64,000 bases of DNA, from positions 151,871 through 215,870 of IMG/VR virus record IMGVR_UViG_3300018891_000001; one strand, written 5' to 3'. How positions within the stretch are numbered: position 1 is the stretch's first letter; the number at the start of each line of letters is the position of its first letter. Under the pieces are notes generated by a model that had not been told where the DNA came from, did not search any database, and saw only the letters and a list, made by a program, of their open reading frames with translations. This document shows positions 25,567-35,399 of this stretch, piece by piece. Both the position numbers and the translations under genes were made by a program. The DNA is from a virus.

Positions 25567-25995
25567 TTAATGATGATAATCAACACATGTATACAAGTCT
25601 TCATAAACTTGATCAATGACTTCCATTGGTACACCTGCATTCAGTAAACCTGTCACATTTTTTAAAGTCGGACCATGATATGTTTTTACATCTTTCCAAG
25701 AATCTGTACCATCAAGGGTTTCGATGGCTTCGCATTCAGTCACTATAAATGGACAGGGCGAACTTAATGTATATACCATAGATTCATCTGCATTTACTCC
25801 CTTGTATTCAAATCGAATCAAAGCTCGATACCATTGACCCTCTACTTGAATACGTTTGTTTAGCATATAGAATTTCTGATTAGAACGACTATCCGTGTAC
25901 CATCCTTTTCGTTTTAAGAAATGAAAGGTTCGATTGCTAATATTATTGGTTTCAATGGAAATACGATTACAGAGGTAAAGACGAATTAATTCCAT
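25567..25995 (-). CDS. Hypothetical protein (142 aa)
   Basis: First gene after the promoter/operator at 26011-26055; AAGGAGAG precedes ATG 25995. Beta-rich central part (RALIRFEYKG, MVYTLSS) and a helical C-terminus. No recognised domain. It opens the operon running to the SF2 helicase. Confidence 0.6.
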   Translation of the reverse strand: MELIRLYLCNRISIETNNISNRTFHFLKRKGWYTDSRSNQKFYMLNKRIQVEGQWYRALIRFEYKGVNADESMVYTLSSPCPFIVTECEAIETLDGTDSWKDVKTYHGPTLKNVTGLLNAGVPMEVIDQVYEDLYTCVDYHH

Positions 25996-26010
25996 GATCT
26001 TCTCTCCTTA

Positions 26011-26055
26011 TTGTAATGCATTACAAATTATATCATAAAAGTTAGGGAAAAGCAA
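26011..26055 (-). promoter_or_regulatory. Sigma-A promoter with perfect TGTAATGCATTACA operator
   Basis: Minus strand: TTGCTT (plus 26050-26055), 17-bp spacer TTCCCTAACTTTTATGA, TATAAT (plus 26027-26032), then TTGTAATGCATTACAA (26011-26026), a perfect palindrome. Drives the 25995-19442 operon. Confidence 0.8.
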
Positions 26056-26083
26056 AAAAGTTGAGGAAAATCCTCAACTTTTC
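26053..26083 (-). terminator. Intrinsic terminator after the 26074 gene
   Basis: Minus strand AAAAGTTGAGG / CCTCAACTTTTTT with an ATTTT loop; overlaps the last codons of the gene and the -35 of the next promoter. Confidence 0.85.
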
Positions 26084-26616
26084 ATTCCCTTGATTCGCAT
26101 TTGAATATCTTCTCGCAATGCTTGCTGTGACTCATATCCAATCGGGTTAATGCCCAAGTCATAGTATATAACATCTAACACGATTTCAATTAACTGAGAC
26201 TTGGTAATGGCACAGCCTCCATTAAACTGATTGTTCGAGGAAAAGGTTCGCAACCACTCGAAGAGTTCCTTGTTGTAGCAATTAAAATTGGTCGCAACAG
26301 GTTTCACTCCATATGATGTCACGGACACATCATCACGAGCGATTTGAAGGACTCCTGTTGGCAAGGAAGAATCCTTTTGAACTGCTACCATTGTATGTCG
26401 CACTTCTTTAACGGATTTTGCAACAGGTGTTTTTGGTTTTTCTGCCGTCATAACAGGTTCCACTGGTACATCTTCTACTATCATTTCCTCTTTTCTTGGC
26501 TCCTCTTCGATTTCTGGAATCGAAAATTTGACTTTCGCACTTGGTTGCACAAATGGTGCTGAAGATGGACCTGAATTAGCATGAACTTGCTTCATCAACG
26601 CTTTAATTTTGTTCAT
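26074..26616 (-). CDS. Hypothetical protein with disordered linker (180 aa)
   Basis: ATG 26616 follows CAGGGGG. Residues 1-90 are a charged, Pro-rich linker (probably disordered); residues about 100-180 form a compact helical domain containing ITKSQLIEIVLDVIYYDLG. That last segment resembles small C-terminal domains of plasmid partition or replication-associated proteins, but I cannot name the family. It closes the operon that contains the Rad52-like protein. Confidence 0.55.
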   Translation of the reverse strand: MNKIKALMKQVHANSGPSSAPFVQPSAKVKFSIPEIEEEPRKEEMIVEDVPVEPVMTAEKPKTPVAKSVKEVRHTMVAVQKDSSLPTGVLQIARDDVSVTSYGVKPVATNFNCYNKELFEWLRTFSSNNQFNGGCAITKSQLIEIVLDVIYYDLGINPIGYESQQALREDIQMRIKGMKS

Positions 26617-26708
26617 AATGGTACCCCCTGCACATATTTCCATAGGTTTAGTATATCGCAGGAAATAATGAGGGGGCAATTATTTATTATTTATTTTTTA
26701 TGTTTTTA

Positions 26709-27455
26709 TTAACGTGGTGCAGGAGCACCAGGAACAGGAATGTTCACGGAACCATTTTGTTGCACTTGTTGTTGATACGCACTTTGGCCTCCTACAGCTT
26801 GTAATGCATTTAGAAGCTTTTCTAATTCATCTACAGAAAGCTCATGAAGATGATTGAAATGTTTTACCGTTTGTGAAATCACTTGTGATAAATATTGCGG
26901 ATTATGGCCTTGAGCCATGAGTTGCCCATACATAGCGTTAATTTGATTTTCAAGACGAACTCGGTCTTGTTGTACTTGTTGCATATGTTGCACCTTCTTC
27001 ATTTCTTCCTGAGAAGCCGATCCGGAATGATATCCCATGTTGTCTAATGCACGACCTACTGCCGATTCTTCTGCATTCTCGACCCAAGCATTTTTATCGG
27101 CTCCTTTACCGCCGGCCATCGATAACGAATAACCTGCTCCATCGGCTTTGGCTAAGACCGCTAAAGAAGCCAACGCAAGACCTGCATTTTGTGGAGTCAC
27201 TGTATTAGCAATATTCGCAATCTTTTCATGAATACTTGAGTCTAATTCATCAAATGTCTTTTTGTCTTTCCAAATCAATGCTCCCATTACAATATAATTG
27301 GCAGCATAGTTCAAATCAGACATAGGAAACGGTAAAATATGTGCATTTGGATGATCATTACGAAGACGCACTTTTCGAGATTTCACTGTTTCGTAGTTGT
27401 TTAAATCAAAGTTATTATAGTTTCCGTTATTGTAATTCCCTTTATTGTAAGACAT
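26709..27455 (-). CDS. Rad52/ERF (DdrA-like)-family ssDNA-annealing protein candidate
   Basis: ATG 27455 follows GAAAGGAA (248 residues). The segment VENAEESAVGRALDNMGY (about residues 124-141) matches the AETSAIGRAL signature of ERF/Sak/DdrA-type single-strand annealing proteins, and the N-terminal part resembles their start (a YETV...R-x-x-x-DHP segment). The C-terminal half is Gln-rich coiled coil with a PVPGAPAP tail. Together with RecA, SSB and helicases it would serve recombination of the element. Assignment is by motif memory only. Confidence 0.6.
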   Translation of the reverse strand: MSYNKGNYNNGNYNNFDLNNYETVKSRKVRLRNDHPNAHILPFPMSDLNYAANYIVMGALIWKDKKTFDELDSSIHEKIANIANTVTPQNAGLALASLAVLAKADGAGYSLSMAGGKGADKNAWVENAEESAVGRALDNMGYHSGSASQEEMKKVQHMQQVQQDRVRLENQINAMYGQLMAQGHNPQYLSQVISQTVKHFNHLHELSVDELEKLLNALQAVGGQSAYQQQVQQNGSVNIPVPGAPAPR

Positions 27456-27493
27456 AACTAATCGTTCCTTTCCCATTATATTGAGATTATTTT

Positions 27494-27688
27494 TTAAGTC
27501 AAAATCAATTTGTCACCTGAAATCCCTTTTTGGTGGCAAGATGGACAACAAAACCAATACTCATCCAATTTCTTGATTTCATGAGCTTCTTCAATCGTAA
27601 TAGAGCTATTACCATACTGGTAAGAAGTTTCCTTATTCCAGTTTTCAGAATCCGAAGTGTGTAAACATCGTGGACATTGAATGAGCAT
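27494..27688 (-). CDS. Small zinc-ribbon protein (64 aa)
   Basis: Behind GAGGTGATC. CPRC near the start and CPSC at residues 48-51 form a zinc ribbon. Same operon as dnaG. Function unknown. Confidence 0.6.
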   Translation of the reverse strand: MLIQCPRCLHTSDSENWNKETSYQYGNSSITIEEAHEIKKLDEYWFCCPSCHQKGISGDKLILT

Positions 27689-27701
27689 TCTTGATCACCT
27701 C

Positions 27702-27866
27702 TTATATATCTTGGGTATATCGTTCATGAATGTTAATAGAGATTCCATGGCGTTCTTCTAATTCGTTCAGAATTTCTTCTAAACGATCAATGGCTTCTTG
27801 TTCTTGGATTTTAGATGAATCAAACTCCATATACGCATGAAGATGTAGTACCGCTTCTTTAGACAT
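27702..27866 (-). CDS. Small acidic helical protein (54 aa)
   Basis: ATG 27866 overlaps the end of dnaG by 8 bp, with AAAGGGGG upstream. The 54 residues form an amphipathic helix (EAIDRLEEILNELEERHG). Function unknown. Confidence 0.5.
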   Translation of the reverse strand: MSKEAVLHLHAYMEFDSSKIQEQEAIDRLEEILNELEERHGISINIHERYTQDI

Positions 27867-29232
27867 GAGTATCCCCCTTTTGTTTGTAATAGGCTACTTT
27901 ATCTCTTAGAGATTCGTAAGACATTACAAAAAGCTCTGCATATTGTCTTGTTAAGATATCCAGTTGAATCGGATCTTGTTCTTCAGCCAATAATTTAACG
28001 ACTCTTTCTATGCGATCTCCTTGAATTTCTCCAATACGGGCATAATGATATAGGATTTCATCTTGCTGTTCTCGGTAAACTTTTTCTACTCGCCATTGAG
28101 TTAATGTGCGAGTTCTCTTTTGAATGCATTTGGAAAGAGCATCGTCTAATAAGCCATATGTGCGACAAAGTGTGTCTGGATCATGTCCATCAGGAAGCGG
28201 GCATACTTGAACAGATAATCCATGTTTCATTAAAATTAGGGCATCTTTTTCCATAGCCCGTAATCCAGCATCATCTCCATCTCTCATAAGTAATACATGC
28301 ATAGCTCCAGCTCGTTTTAAAAGTTGCACATGCTGTTCACTTAAATTGATTCCCATGGTAGAAACGGCATTACGAATACCATGTCGATGAAGCTGAATAA
28401 CATCGGTAAAGCCTTCAACAAGAGTAGCTCTTTTCCATTGAGAAATGTAGCTTTTGGCTTGGTAGATACCATACAAATAATAATTTCGATCGAACTCGGG
28501 ATAGGGATGATTTCGAAGATATTCTTTATTGACGTATTTTTCTGTTAATGGCCATCGATGATCATACTTAGGAGTGATTCGTTTTCCTTCTGCTTTTTGT
28601 TTTTCATTTAACTCCGCTAAGGCAGTAGCACCAAACGGCACACGTCCCGTAAATGAAATAATATCTCCATAATAGTCATGAATCGGAAACGTGATTTTCC
28701 CTTTGGTATTTAAAAATTCTTGGTCTTCTCCATCACCGAAACCTAATCCCCAAATGTGAATGTCTAAATCTTCAATGCCACGGTTTCGAAGATACTTATA
28801 GGCATCCGGGTGTTGAAGCAAATTCTGTTGAAATCGTTGTTGAGCACGAAGACATTTTTCTACCCACCATTGATGTTGATTTAAACGATATTGCTGCTGT
28901 GGGTCAAGAGCGGGAAGGGGTACATTGAGATATTTGGCCAACCATTCGATAGCTTGACCTAAATTGCAGTTAAAATACCCTTTAATAAAGCCGTACACAT
29001 CCGAAGATGTAGCACGGCTATGGGTTGCACTTCCCGCACCACACCCATTACATGACCACGTATTGGTTTCAGGTTTAATCATCAAACTAGGCCGATCATC
29101 ATCATGAAATGGACAATGAGCGACATAGTTAATGCCAGATGATTTTACCCCACCAATAATGGTATTGATGACTTCATGTACAGGTGCAATCGATTTAAGA
29201 TACTCCTTAAAGTCATCTGGGTACTTTGGCAC
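27859..29232 (-). CDS. dnaG: DnaG-type DNA primase
   Basis: GTG 29232 follows AAGGAGGAG (457 residues). The CHC2 zinc finger uses Cys40, His43, Cys61 and Cys64. The Toprim domain shows LVEGFTDV and the acidic LLMRDGDDAG motif. The usual C-terminal helicase-binding domain is short or divergent (full-length DnaG is about 600 aa), which suggests a plasmid or phage-type primase using a different helicase partner. It makes RNA primers for replication. Preceded by leader-element copy 2. Confidence 0.9.
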   Translation of the reverse strand: MPKYPDDFKEYLKSIAPVHEVINTIIGGVKSSGINYVAHCPFHDDDRPSLMIKPETNTWSCNGCGAGSATHSRATSSDVYGFIKGYFNCNLGQAIEWLAKYLNVPLPALDPQQQYRLNQHQWWVEKCLRAQQRFQQNLLQHPDAYKYLRNRGIEDLDIHIWGLGFGDGEDQEFLNTKGKITFPIHDYYGDIISFTGRVPFGATALAELNEKQKAEGKRITPKYDHRWPLTEKYVNKEYLRNHPYPEFDRNYYLYGIYQAKSYISQWKRATLVEGFTDVIQLHRHGIRNAVSTMGINLSEQHVQLLKRAGAMHVLLMRDGDDAGLRAMEKDALILMKHGLSVQVCPLPDGHDPDTLCRTYGLLDDALSKCIQKRTRTLTQWRVEKVYREQQDEILYHYARIGEIQGDRIERVVKLLAEEQDPIQLDILTRQYAELFVMSYESLRDKVAYYKQKGDTHV

Positions 29233-29254
29233 GGTGTTCTCCTCCTTATATTCA

Positions 29255-29280
29255 GTTTTCCCCAAATGCCCCGGAGGGGC
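29255..29280 (-). promoter_or_regulatory. Leader element copy 2 (dnaG)
   Basis: Minus strand GCCCC-TCC-GGGGC then ATTTGGGGAAAA, 22 nt upstream of the dnaG start. The stem is five pairs here. Confidence 0.8.
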
Positions 29281-29314
29281 CATCAAAGCATTCGTGTAAT
29301 AAAAATCTTTGTGC

Positions 29315-30301
29315 TTACTTTTCTAAATGCAATACATATTTCACTAAGTCGCTAATCTCTTTTGAAACCTTTTCACGAAATTCTGTTCGACCCAATGCTA
29401 ATGCATGGTTAGGACGATTAATATAATCATCAATGGTATCAATAATCAATTGATGCATAAACCGAATTCGATTCGGATCCAACTCATATTGTTTGACGGT
29501 TTGATTTAGTTGCATACGAGTTTCATCCAATTCTTGCTCCAAACGCTGAACCTTTTGTTGCATGCGATTTCGATCATCAATTAAATGTTGAATTAATTCT
29601 TTATTCTGTACAGTGGATAATTGTTCAGATAAATCTTTAAGATATACAACTGTTTGATGAATGGTTTCATTCATAACAGATAAAATTTCTCGATCTTCAT
29701 GTCGCAGCAATTCTTGAGCATCATGAACTTGGTTAGCCTGTTGCAAGAAACGTTCAATTTTTTCATCTAATGTTAGTTCTTTAACTTGAATTGGTTCTTC
29801 AATTTTGTTTTTTGTTAATGAAAATCCTGCATCTATAGAATGAATCTCTTTAGAAGAAATATCTTCGTTCTTATTCTCCTCTCTTGTTTCTATTTCTTCT
29901 GCCACCGTCTGATTTCCTTTTTCCTCTTTTTTGTCTTTCTTGATATGTTTTTCCAAAAACTCACGAAATCTTTCTGCACTTTCTGGTGTAAATGTATCAT
30001 GAAGTTCAATTTTTGGTTTTTCTTTCTTTTCTTTTATGTTTTCTGTTATATGTTCGTGCGCCTGATGTGGAAGACGATAAATTTTCCGTTTATATCTTCC
30101 TCGCTTTGGAGACAGTGAAAGATATCCTTCTTCGACTAATTTATTAAGATGATAATCCATTGTTGGTGCTTGTACGCCAAATTGATCTGCTAAATCTGAA
30201 GAAGAAATCTCTACTTCTCTTTCTGGGCTTTGTTCAATCATTTTGACAATTTCTCTATAAATTTGTTCTCGATTTACCTTTCGAAATGGCATGGCCACCA
30301 T
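29315..30301 (-). CDS. Winged-helix / coiled-coil DNA-binding protein
   Basis: ATG 30301 (AAAGGAG upstream; 328 residues). An N-terminal winged helix (SSSDLADQFGVQAPTMDYHLNKLVEEGYL) is followed by a Lys/Glu linker and a long coiled coil (about residues 185-270). The same layout, wHTH plus coiled coil ending in a conserved DPNRI/DPRKI segment, occurs in the protein at 51859-52377, so the two are probably related. Possible role as a regulator or a replication/partition protein. Confidence 0.6.
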   Translation of the reverse strand: MVAMPFRKVNREQIYREIVKMIEQSPEREVEISSSDLADQFGVQAPTMDYHLNKLVEEGYLSLSPKRGRYKRKIYRLPHQAHEHITENIKEKKEKPKIELHDTFTPESAERFREFLEKHIKKDKKEEKGNQTVAEEIETREENKNEDISSKEIHSIDAGFSLTKNKIEEPIQVKELTLDEKIERFLQQANQVHDAQELLRHEDREILSVMNETIHQTVVYLKDLSEQLSTVQNKELIQHLIDDRNRMQQKVQRLEQELDETRMQLNQTVKQYELDPNRIRFMHQLIIDTIDDYINRPNHALALGRTEFREKVSKEISDLVKYVLHLEK

Positions 30302-30399
30302 GTAATATGCATCTCCTTTTTTCATTAGCTTCTCACATCTATAATACCATAATATCCAAGAAAAAAATAAAAAATGCAAGAAACTTAATGAATTTTTAT

Positions 30400-32862
30400 T
30401 TAAGAAAAAGAAATTACGGTAGATTCTACCACTTCAGAAGGCAATTCGTCTAAAAATCGAGAAGGTTTATAGATACGAGATTTTCCGTCTTGTTGTGATC
30501 TTTGTTCTGCCCATGTGATCAATAATTCTTTTTCTGCACGGGTAATACCAACATAAGCCAAACGACGTTCTTCTTCGATATCTTTTTCACTTTGACTTCT
30601 CCAAGAAGGAAATATGCCTTCATTCCAACCGATGAGAAATACTACTGGGAATTCTAATCCTTTTGAAGCATGCATCGTCATCAAACGAACAGAGTCTGTT
30701 TTCTTATTGTTTTCAGAATCTGTCACTAATGAAATGTCTTGTAAGAAATCTTCTAAGGTTTTATCTGGATTTTCTGTTTCATATTTATCGACAAGAATAA
30801 GAAACTCTTTTAGATTGTCAATTTTCTCATCTGCTTTCTTGTCGTTTTCATAATACGCCCAAAGACCTGATTGTTCTAATACATAACGAACATAAGTGGA
30901 CATTAGTAAGCCGCTTTCTAATTTCTTTTCAAAGTGATCGAGCAAATCGATAAATGCTGTAATTTTGCTAAGTGAACGTTTATTGATACTTGGAATGTCA
31001 CTAGCATTTTTTAAAGCTCGATACACACTGACTTTATGAATATGTGCGTATTCTTCAATTTTATCTTGAGAGGTCTTACCAATTCCACGAGATGGCTTAT
31101 TCAGAATACGCAAAATAGCTGTATCATCTTTTCGATTAAAAATCGATCTTAGATACGCAATGGCATCTTTAATCTCTTCCCGATCATAAAAACCGTGACC
31201 ACCAATGACTTGATATGGAATAAATTGATTACGGAAGAAGTCTTCAATGACTCGAGACTGGGCATTTCCACGATATAAAATGGCAAAATCCTCATATTTG
31301 TATCCATCTTGAAGAACCTTCTTTTTAATCATGGCTGCAATATAAGCGGCTTCTTGATATTCATTTCCACAACCAATGACTTTAATGGTTTCTCCTGGCT
31401 CTCTTGGTGTTCGTAATGTCTTTTCTTTTTGGTGTTTATTGTATTTTACTATTTCATTTCCTGCATGAACAATATTGCGAACAGAACGATAATTTTGTTC
31501 TAGTTTCACAACAGTAGCTTGTGGAAAATACCGCTCAAAATTCAGAATAATATTAATATCAGAACCACGGAAACCATAAATGGCTTGATAATCGTCCGTA
31601 AATCTTGGAATTTCATCGCATATACACTTTGACCATAATTACCAACTACATTGTAATAACCATAACAGGCTATTACAGGAAGGAAGTTGATAAATATGGG
31701 TTGGTTATCCACCAAACAAGAAGCAATGAAACGCCATTACATTGCGGTATGGCGGTAAACAACAGGTAAAGCGCATCTTTGAATACATATACAAGGATGT
31801 AACCATTTACCTTCAAAGGAAATACGAGAAATTCTCTCTGCTATTCTCATAGCAGACGAGACCATATCTTCACTCTCTTTCAAGAGGTCCGGCGCTTCGG
31901 TTGTAGGAGTTTCACCTGCACCCTACTCCCTTTCGGGATGGTCGTTACACCTTCCTCATATGAGGCTTGGCACGGGATTGTCTCTCGTTACCGAGTCACT
32001 TCCCCCGTTAGCAACGTGTCCTTCTCACGTCACACCCTGCAAGTACAGGTTCACCGGATTTAACGTGAGCTAACAATTAACCCACGACAAACAAATTGTA
32101 TTGCGGCGCAGCAAGTAATAATAATAATTGAAATTGTGCATAGTTGGCATCTTGATACTCATCACTCATGACATATTGAAATTTTCCTTGCCAATAATCA
32201 CGAGCTTCCGGATAATCACGAAGCAAAATCACTGTATTCATAATGAGATCGCCAAAATCCATTGCGTTCATTTGCTTCATTTGGAATTGATAATGCATAT
32301 ACACTTGTGCCATGACTTGCTCATCAGCTGTTTCAGCTACGTGGTATGTACAGTATTCTGGATCCCATAGATTGTTTTTGGCATTATCTATATAGCTGAG
32401 TGCATACCCAGGCTTGTATTTGTCTTGAATCCCCATTTGCTTATAAATACGCTCAATGACTTGCAAAACATCGCCTGTATCATAAATAACAAACTTGCAT
32501 CGTTTGTTTTTTTCATCTTGCTCATATCCTAATAAATGACCGTGTTTGCGTAAAATGCGTACACATAAGCTATGAAATGTACCCATCCAAATGTGCTTCA
32601 TCGGTTCTTCGCCCACTACTTTTTCTAAACGTTCTTTCATTTCCCGAGCAGCTTTATTGGTAAATGTAGCACAAAAGATATTTTTTGCTTGAATTCCTTG
32701 CGATAGCATATTAGCAATTCGAACTGTTAAGGTTTTTGTTTTACCGGACCCGGCTCCCGCTAAAACAAGAACCTGACCATTAATCGTCGTAGCCGCTTCT
32801 CGTTGTTCTGGATTAAGTTCATTAAGCATATTTGATACTTCCCATAAATTTAATGTAGACAT
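30400..32862 (-). CDS. pcrA: UvrD/PcrA-family helicase, interrupted by a group I intron
   Basis: Exons 32080-32862 and 30400-31596 join in frame to 659 residues. Exon 1 has motif I GAGSGKT and motif II (DEYQDAN) and ends in VVG; exon 2 starts DDYQAIYGFRGSD, rebuilding motif III. Downstream are QNYRS, the motif V-VI segments TMHASKGLEFPVVFLIG and VGITRAEKELLIT. It is a little shorter than chromosomal PcrA (about 730 aa), lacking most of the C-terminal tail. A 3'-5' helicase that unwinds DNA in replication and repair; PcrA-type helicases also drive rolling-circle plasmids. Confidence 0.85.
31597..32079 (-). mobile_element. Group I intron without ORF in the UvrD/PcrA gene
   Basis: 483 bp between ...GTCGTGGGT and GACGATTAT. 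The 5' exon ends in T and the intron in G. Core sequences GACAATCCCGTGCCAAGCC (P4-P6) and GAAGATATGGTC (P7) are visible. A stretch of about 280 bp after P7 has no ORF and may be a decayed endonuclease region. Confidence 0.85.
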
Positions 32863-32882
32863 ATCCGATTTCTCCTCCCTTT

Positions 32883-33116
32883 TTATTGATCTTCTGGTGC
32901 TTCTCCATAAGGAATTTCAAGATCTTCAGTAATTTCTGTAATATTTTCTGGATAAGGGTAATCAGGAGTTTCATACACAGCACTACGAATATTTTCAATG
33001 GCTGCTTTAGATACTACATCAAAGGCCTCATCACTATCAGGCTCTACTCCTTCTGGAAGATCAACCACTACTCGGACCATGGTTTCAAGTGTAACCAACA
33101 CCGCTTTTTTAGGCAT
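32883..33116 (-). CDS. Hypothetical acidic protein (77 aa)
   Basis: ATG 33116 follows AAAGGGGGG and overlaps the upstream gene by 8 bp. Small acidic alpha/beta protein. No motif recognised. Confidence 0.55.
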   Translation of the reverse strand: MPKKAVLVTLETMVRVVVDLPEGVEPDSDEAFDVVSKAAIENIRSAVYETPDYPYPENITEITEDLEIPYGEAPEDQ

Positions 33117-33480
33117 TTGGAGTCCCCCCTTTAGATTGAATTCCATAATACACAATATCTCTATTGCTCAACTGAACTATCTGCGCTTGATCAATAACCA
33201 ATAAGATTTGATGAATTTCTTGTATTTCTTCTTCCAAATGACGCTTTTTCAAATGATGAAAATCATAATCAGTGAAAAGGCCTTCCCCCGGATGTTGAGG
33301 TTTTGATTTAAACAATCTCAATAACCAATTAGTGTTTTGATACTGTTTTAATCGGTCTTCATAACGATTTATAATATTTTGGATTTGATTTTCATGATAT
33401 TCCAATTCTTCTTGTAGCTGACGCATTTTCTTCAATGCAAAAGGATAGAAATCCTTAGCAGGAATATCCACTTTCATCAT
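33109..33480 (-). CDS. Hypothetical coiled-coil protein (123 aa)
   Basis: AAGGAGGG precedes adjacent ATGs at 33480 and 33477. Central coiled coil (about residues 20-45 and 75-100). No known domain. Confidence 0.55.
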   Translation of the reverse strand: MMKVDIPAKDFYPFALKKMRQLQEELEYHENQIQNIINRYEDRLKQYQNTNWLLRLFKSKPQHPGEGLFTDYDFHHLKKRHLEEEIQEIHQILLVIDQAQIVQLSNRDIVYYGIQSKGGTPNA

Positions 33481-33502
33481 AATCCCTCCTTTTTTGTGCA
33501 TA

Positions 33503-33540
33503 AAAAAGCAGACATGAGAAACATGTCTGCTTTTATCAGA
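33503..33540 (-). terminator. Intrinsic terminator after the 33547 gene
   Basis: Minus strand AAAAGCAGACATG / CATGTCTGCTTTTTT with a TTTCT loop. Confidence 0.9.
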
Positions 33541-33546
33541 GTGATC

Positions 33547-33741
33547 CTATGAATTTACTATTTCATTCATAGCATCTTCAAAACGCTTTTTAAAGCTCTT
33601 GATTTCTTGTTCACGAGCTTTCAGGTTTTCTGTTAAATTGACATGTCGAGCAGCATTGTTCCACTCTCGAACCATAGAAGCAGATTCATATTTCTTTAGA
33701 AGCTCATTAAATACTTTTTGCATTTTTGTTATATTAGCCAT
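33547..33741 (-). CDS. Small helical protein (64 aa)
   Basis: ATG 33741 follows GGGAGGTG. Basic/acidic amphipathic helices. The ribosome site is inside a hairpin CACCTCC-TTGA-GGGAGGTG, which could mask it. Ends at a terminator. Function unknown. Confidence 0.55.
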   Translation of the reverse strand: MANITKMQKVFNELLKKYESASMVREWNNAARHVNLTENLKAREQEIKSFKKRFEDAMNEIVNS

Positions 33742-33780
33742 TTTTATCACCTCCCTTCAAGGAGGTGGTTTATTATCCGA

Positions 33781-35382
33781 TTACGATAAACGACGTTTCG
33801 CCTGACTAATTAATAATGGATGTACTTGGGATAATTGACGATACAACTCTTCAAACGTTTCCCGAATATCCCATTGTGCTTCTTCGGATGTGCGAAGATT
33901 GATCAAATGATAAGCTTCCCATAAATCAAAACTAGCAAATATATGACGACGATGTGCATTTAACACCACATATTCGGCTTCATTAGAAAAACCTGCTTCC
34001 ACTAGTAAATTATACAATTCTTTAGATTGTTCAGCAATGTCTTTCAAGAGATTCTCTAATCCAGCTTCTTTAATTCTTGGTGGAATGGTAATTCCGAAAT
34101 GTGGTGTTGGATTGGAAAAGACAAAATCTGTTTTCCGATTATGTCTTAATAACTGATGCCAGTTAGCTTCAGATACAAAAAATTCGACCTGATATTGGAC
34201 ATGTTTAAATTCTTCTGGTGCCATATCAAAGTGCTGCATTTCAAACAACAAATCTTTGATGATTTGTTCTTGTTTTTCTTTTCCTAAACACTTGGCTTTG
34301 TAATAAGCTGCCTTATACGGCAAATCTTCATGTTTCATCAACAATAAAGCAATAATATGCGCAATGATTTCACTTTCCATTTTGACACTGCTTAAAACCG
34401 CTGATTTAGATGAAGCGGTTATTGTGTTTCTTTCTGTAAAATGAGTTTCCATTCGTTTTTTGGAATTTCGCTGATATTGCGAAGGTGTAGCGTATTTCAA
34501 TAATACTGGTAACACCTTTGAAATCTCAGTTCGAATATCTTCAGCTAGTTTTTGAGATTCCTTGTGTTTTGAATTACCTAATACTGCGAGTGCATCTCGC
34601 CATGCTCGACCATTGGCCGTCATACCAAGTTGAGTATACATTGAAAGCGGCAAAACATAACGAGCATCTTCAAAAGCCAATTTTTCTAATACTGAATCCT
34701 TTTCTTCTGGATATGTTTTCTTGAGATACTCAAATACTCCCTTAATTAACTGCTCAAATGCATCAAACGCTTTATGAAAAAATTCTTCTACTGTTATACG
34801 AATATTTTCACTTTCTTTATCAATAGGATTATGCCATTGACCACGTTCAGGTTTTTGGTAACGCTGACTATATTCCGTAATAGATAAGAAAGAATTGGCG
34901 AGCTCTAGTTCTGCAGAAGCCAATCGAGAAATGCTTTCAATCCCCACATGAGCCACAGCATGTTCAGCAACAGAAGAATGACCATAGCCCACAGTCCACT
35001 TTTCGTGAAACTTTCTTGCCTTTTCATCGAGTTCTTTGAAGGATTCAATGCGTCCTCTAATGTCGTGGTCCTTGAGGGCGATTTGAAGATGTTGTTTAAA
35101 CGACTTGGGAGAACGTGATACCCAGGCAAATAGGGTTGCAATGAACTCTTCTGGCAATCCGACAATTGCATAAACAGGTCCATCCACGTTAGTGACATAG
35201 GGAGAAATATCAACTTCTTTTATTTGGTGTTCGTTCGGGGAAACCCCTTCACCACTTTGGCCAGTTTCGGATTCTTTTTCAGACCCTTCAAGGCGGTCTT
35301 GCTTCCGATTCCTATTCTTTTTGGAGTTTGTTTGATTTTCTTCATGGAAATCATCCTTTATTTCTTTTATTAGCTTAGACAT
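33781..35382 (-). CDS. thyX: Tandem ThyX-like (FAD-dependent thymidylate synthase family) protein
   Basis: A 533-residue protein with two ThyX-like halves. The first has GHSSVAEHA (about residues 133-141) and SITEYSQRYQ; the second has QLLRHNRKTDF and a conserved RRHIFASFDLWEAYHL segment. ThyX makes dTMP using FAD and methylene-tetrahydrofolate; double-domain versions are known in Bacillota and thermophiles. The canonical RHRx7S motif is not exact in either half, so activity needs testing. The N-terminal 55 residues are charged and disordered. Preceded by a structured leader (35400-35545). Confidence 0.7.
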   Translation of the reverse strand: MSKLIKEIKDDFHEENQTNSKKNRNRKQDRLEGSEKESETGQSGEGVSPNEHQIKEVDISPYVTNVDGPVYAIVGLPEEFIATLFAWVSRSPKSFKQHLQIALKDHDIRGRIESFKELDEKARKFHEKWTVGYGHSSVAEHAVAHVGIESISRLASAELELANSFLSITEYSQRYQKPERGQWHNPIDKESENIRITVEEFFHKAFDAFEQLIKGVFEYLKKTYPEEKDSVLEKLAFEDARYVLPLSMYTQLGMTANGRAWRDALAVLGNSKHKESQKLAEDIRTEISKVLPVLLKYATPSQYQRNSKKRMETHFTERNTITASSKSAVLSSVKMESEIIAHIIALLLMKHEDLPYKAAYYKAKCLGKEKQEQIIKDLLFEMQHFDMAPEEFKHVQYQVEFFVSEANWHQLLRHNRKTDFVFSNPTPHFGITIPPRIKEAGLENLLKDIAEQSKELYNLLVEAGFSNEAEYVVLNAHRRHIFASFDLWEAYHLINLRTSEEAQWDIRETFEELYRQLSQVHPLLISQAKRRLS

Positions 35383-35399
35383 ATTGCTTCCTCCTTGTT

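Noticed and set aside
26808-26819. TTGTAATGCATT in the coding sequence of the 26709 gene
   Set aside because: Half of the operator only, inside a gene with no nearby promoter; probably chance.
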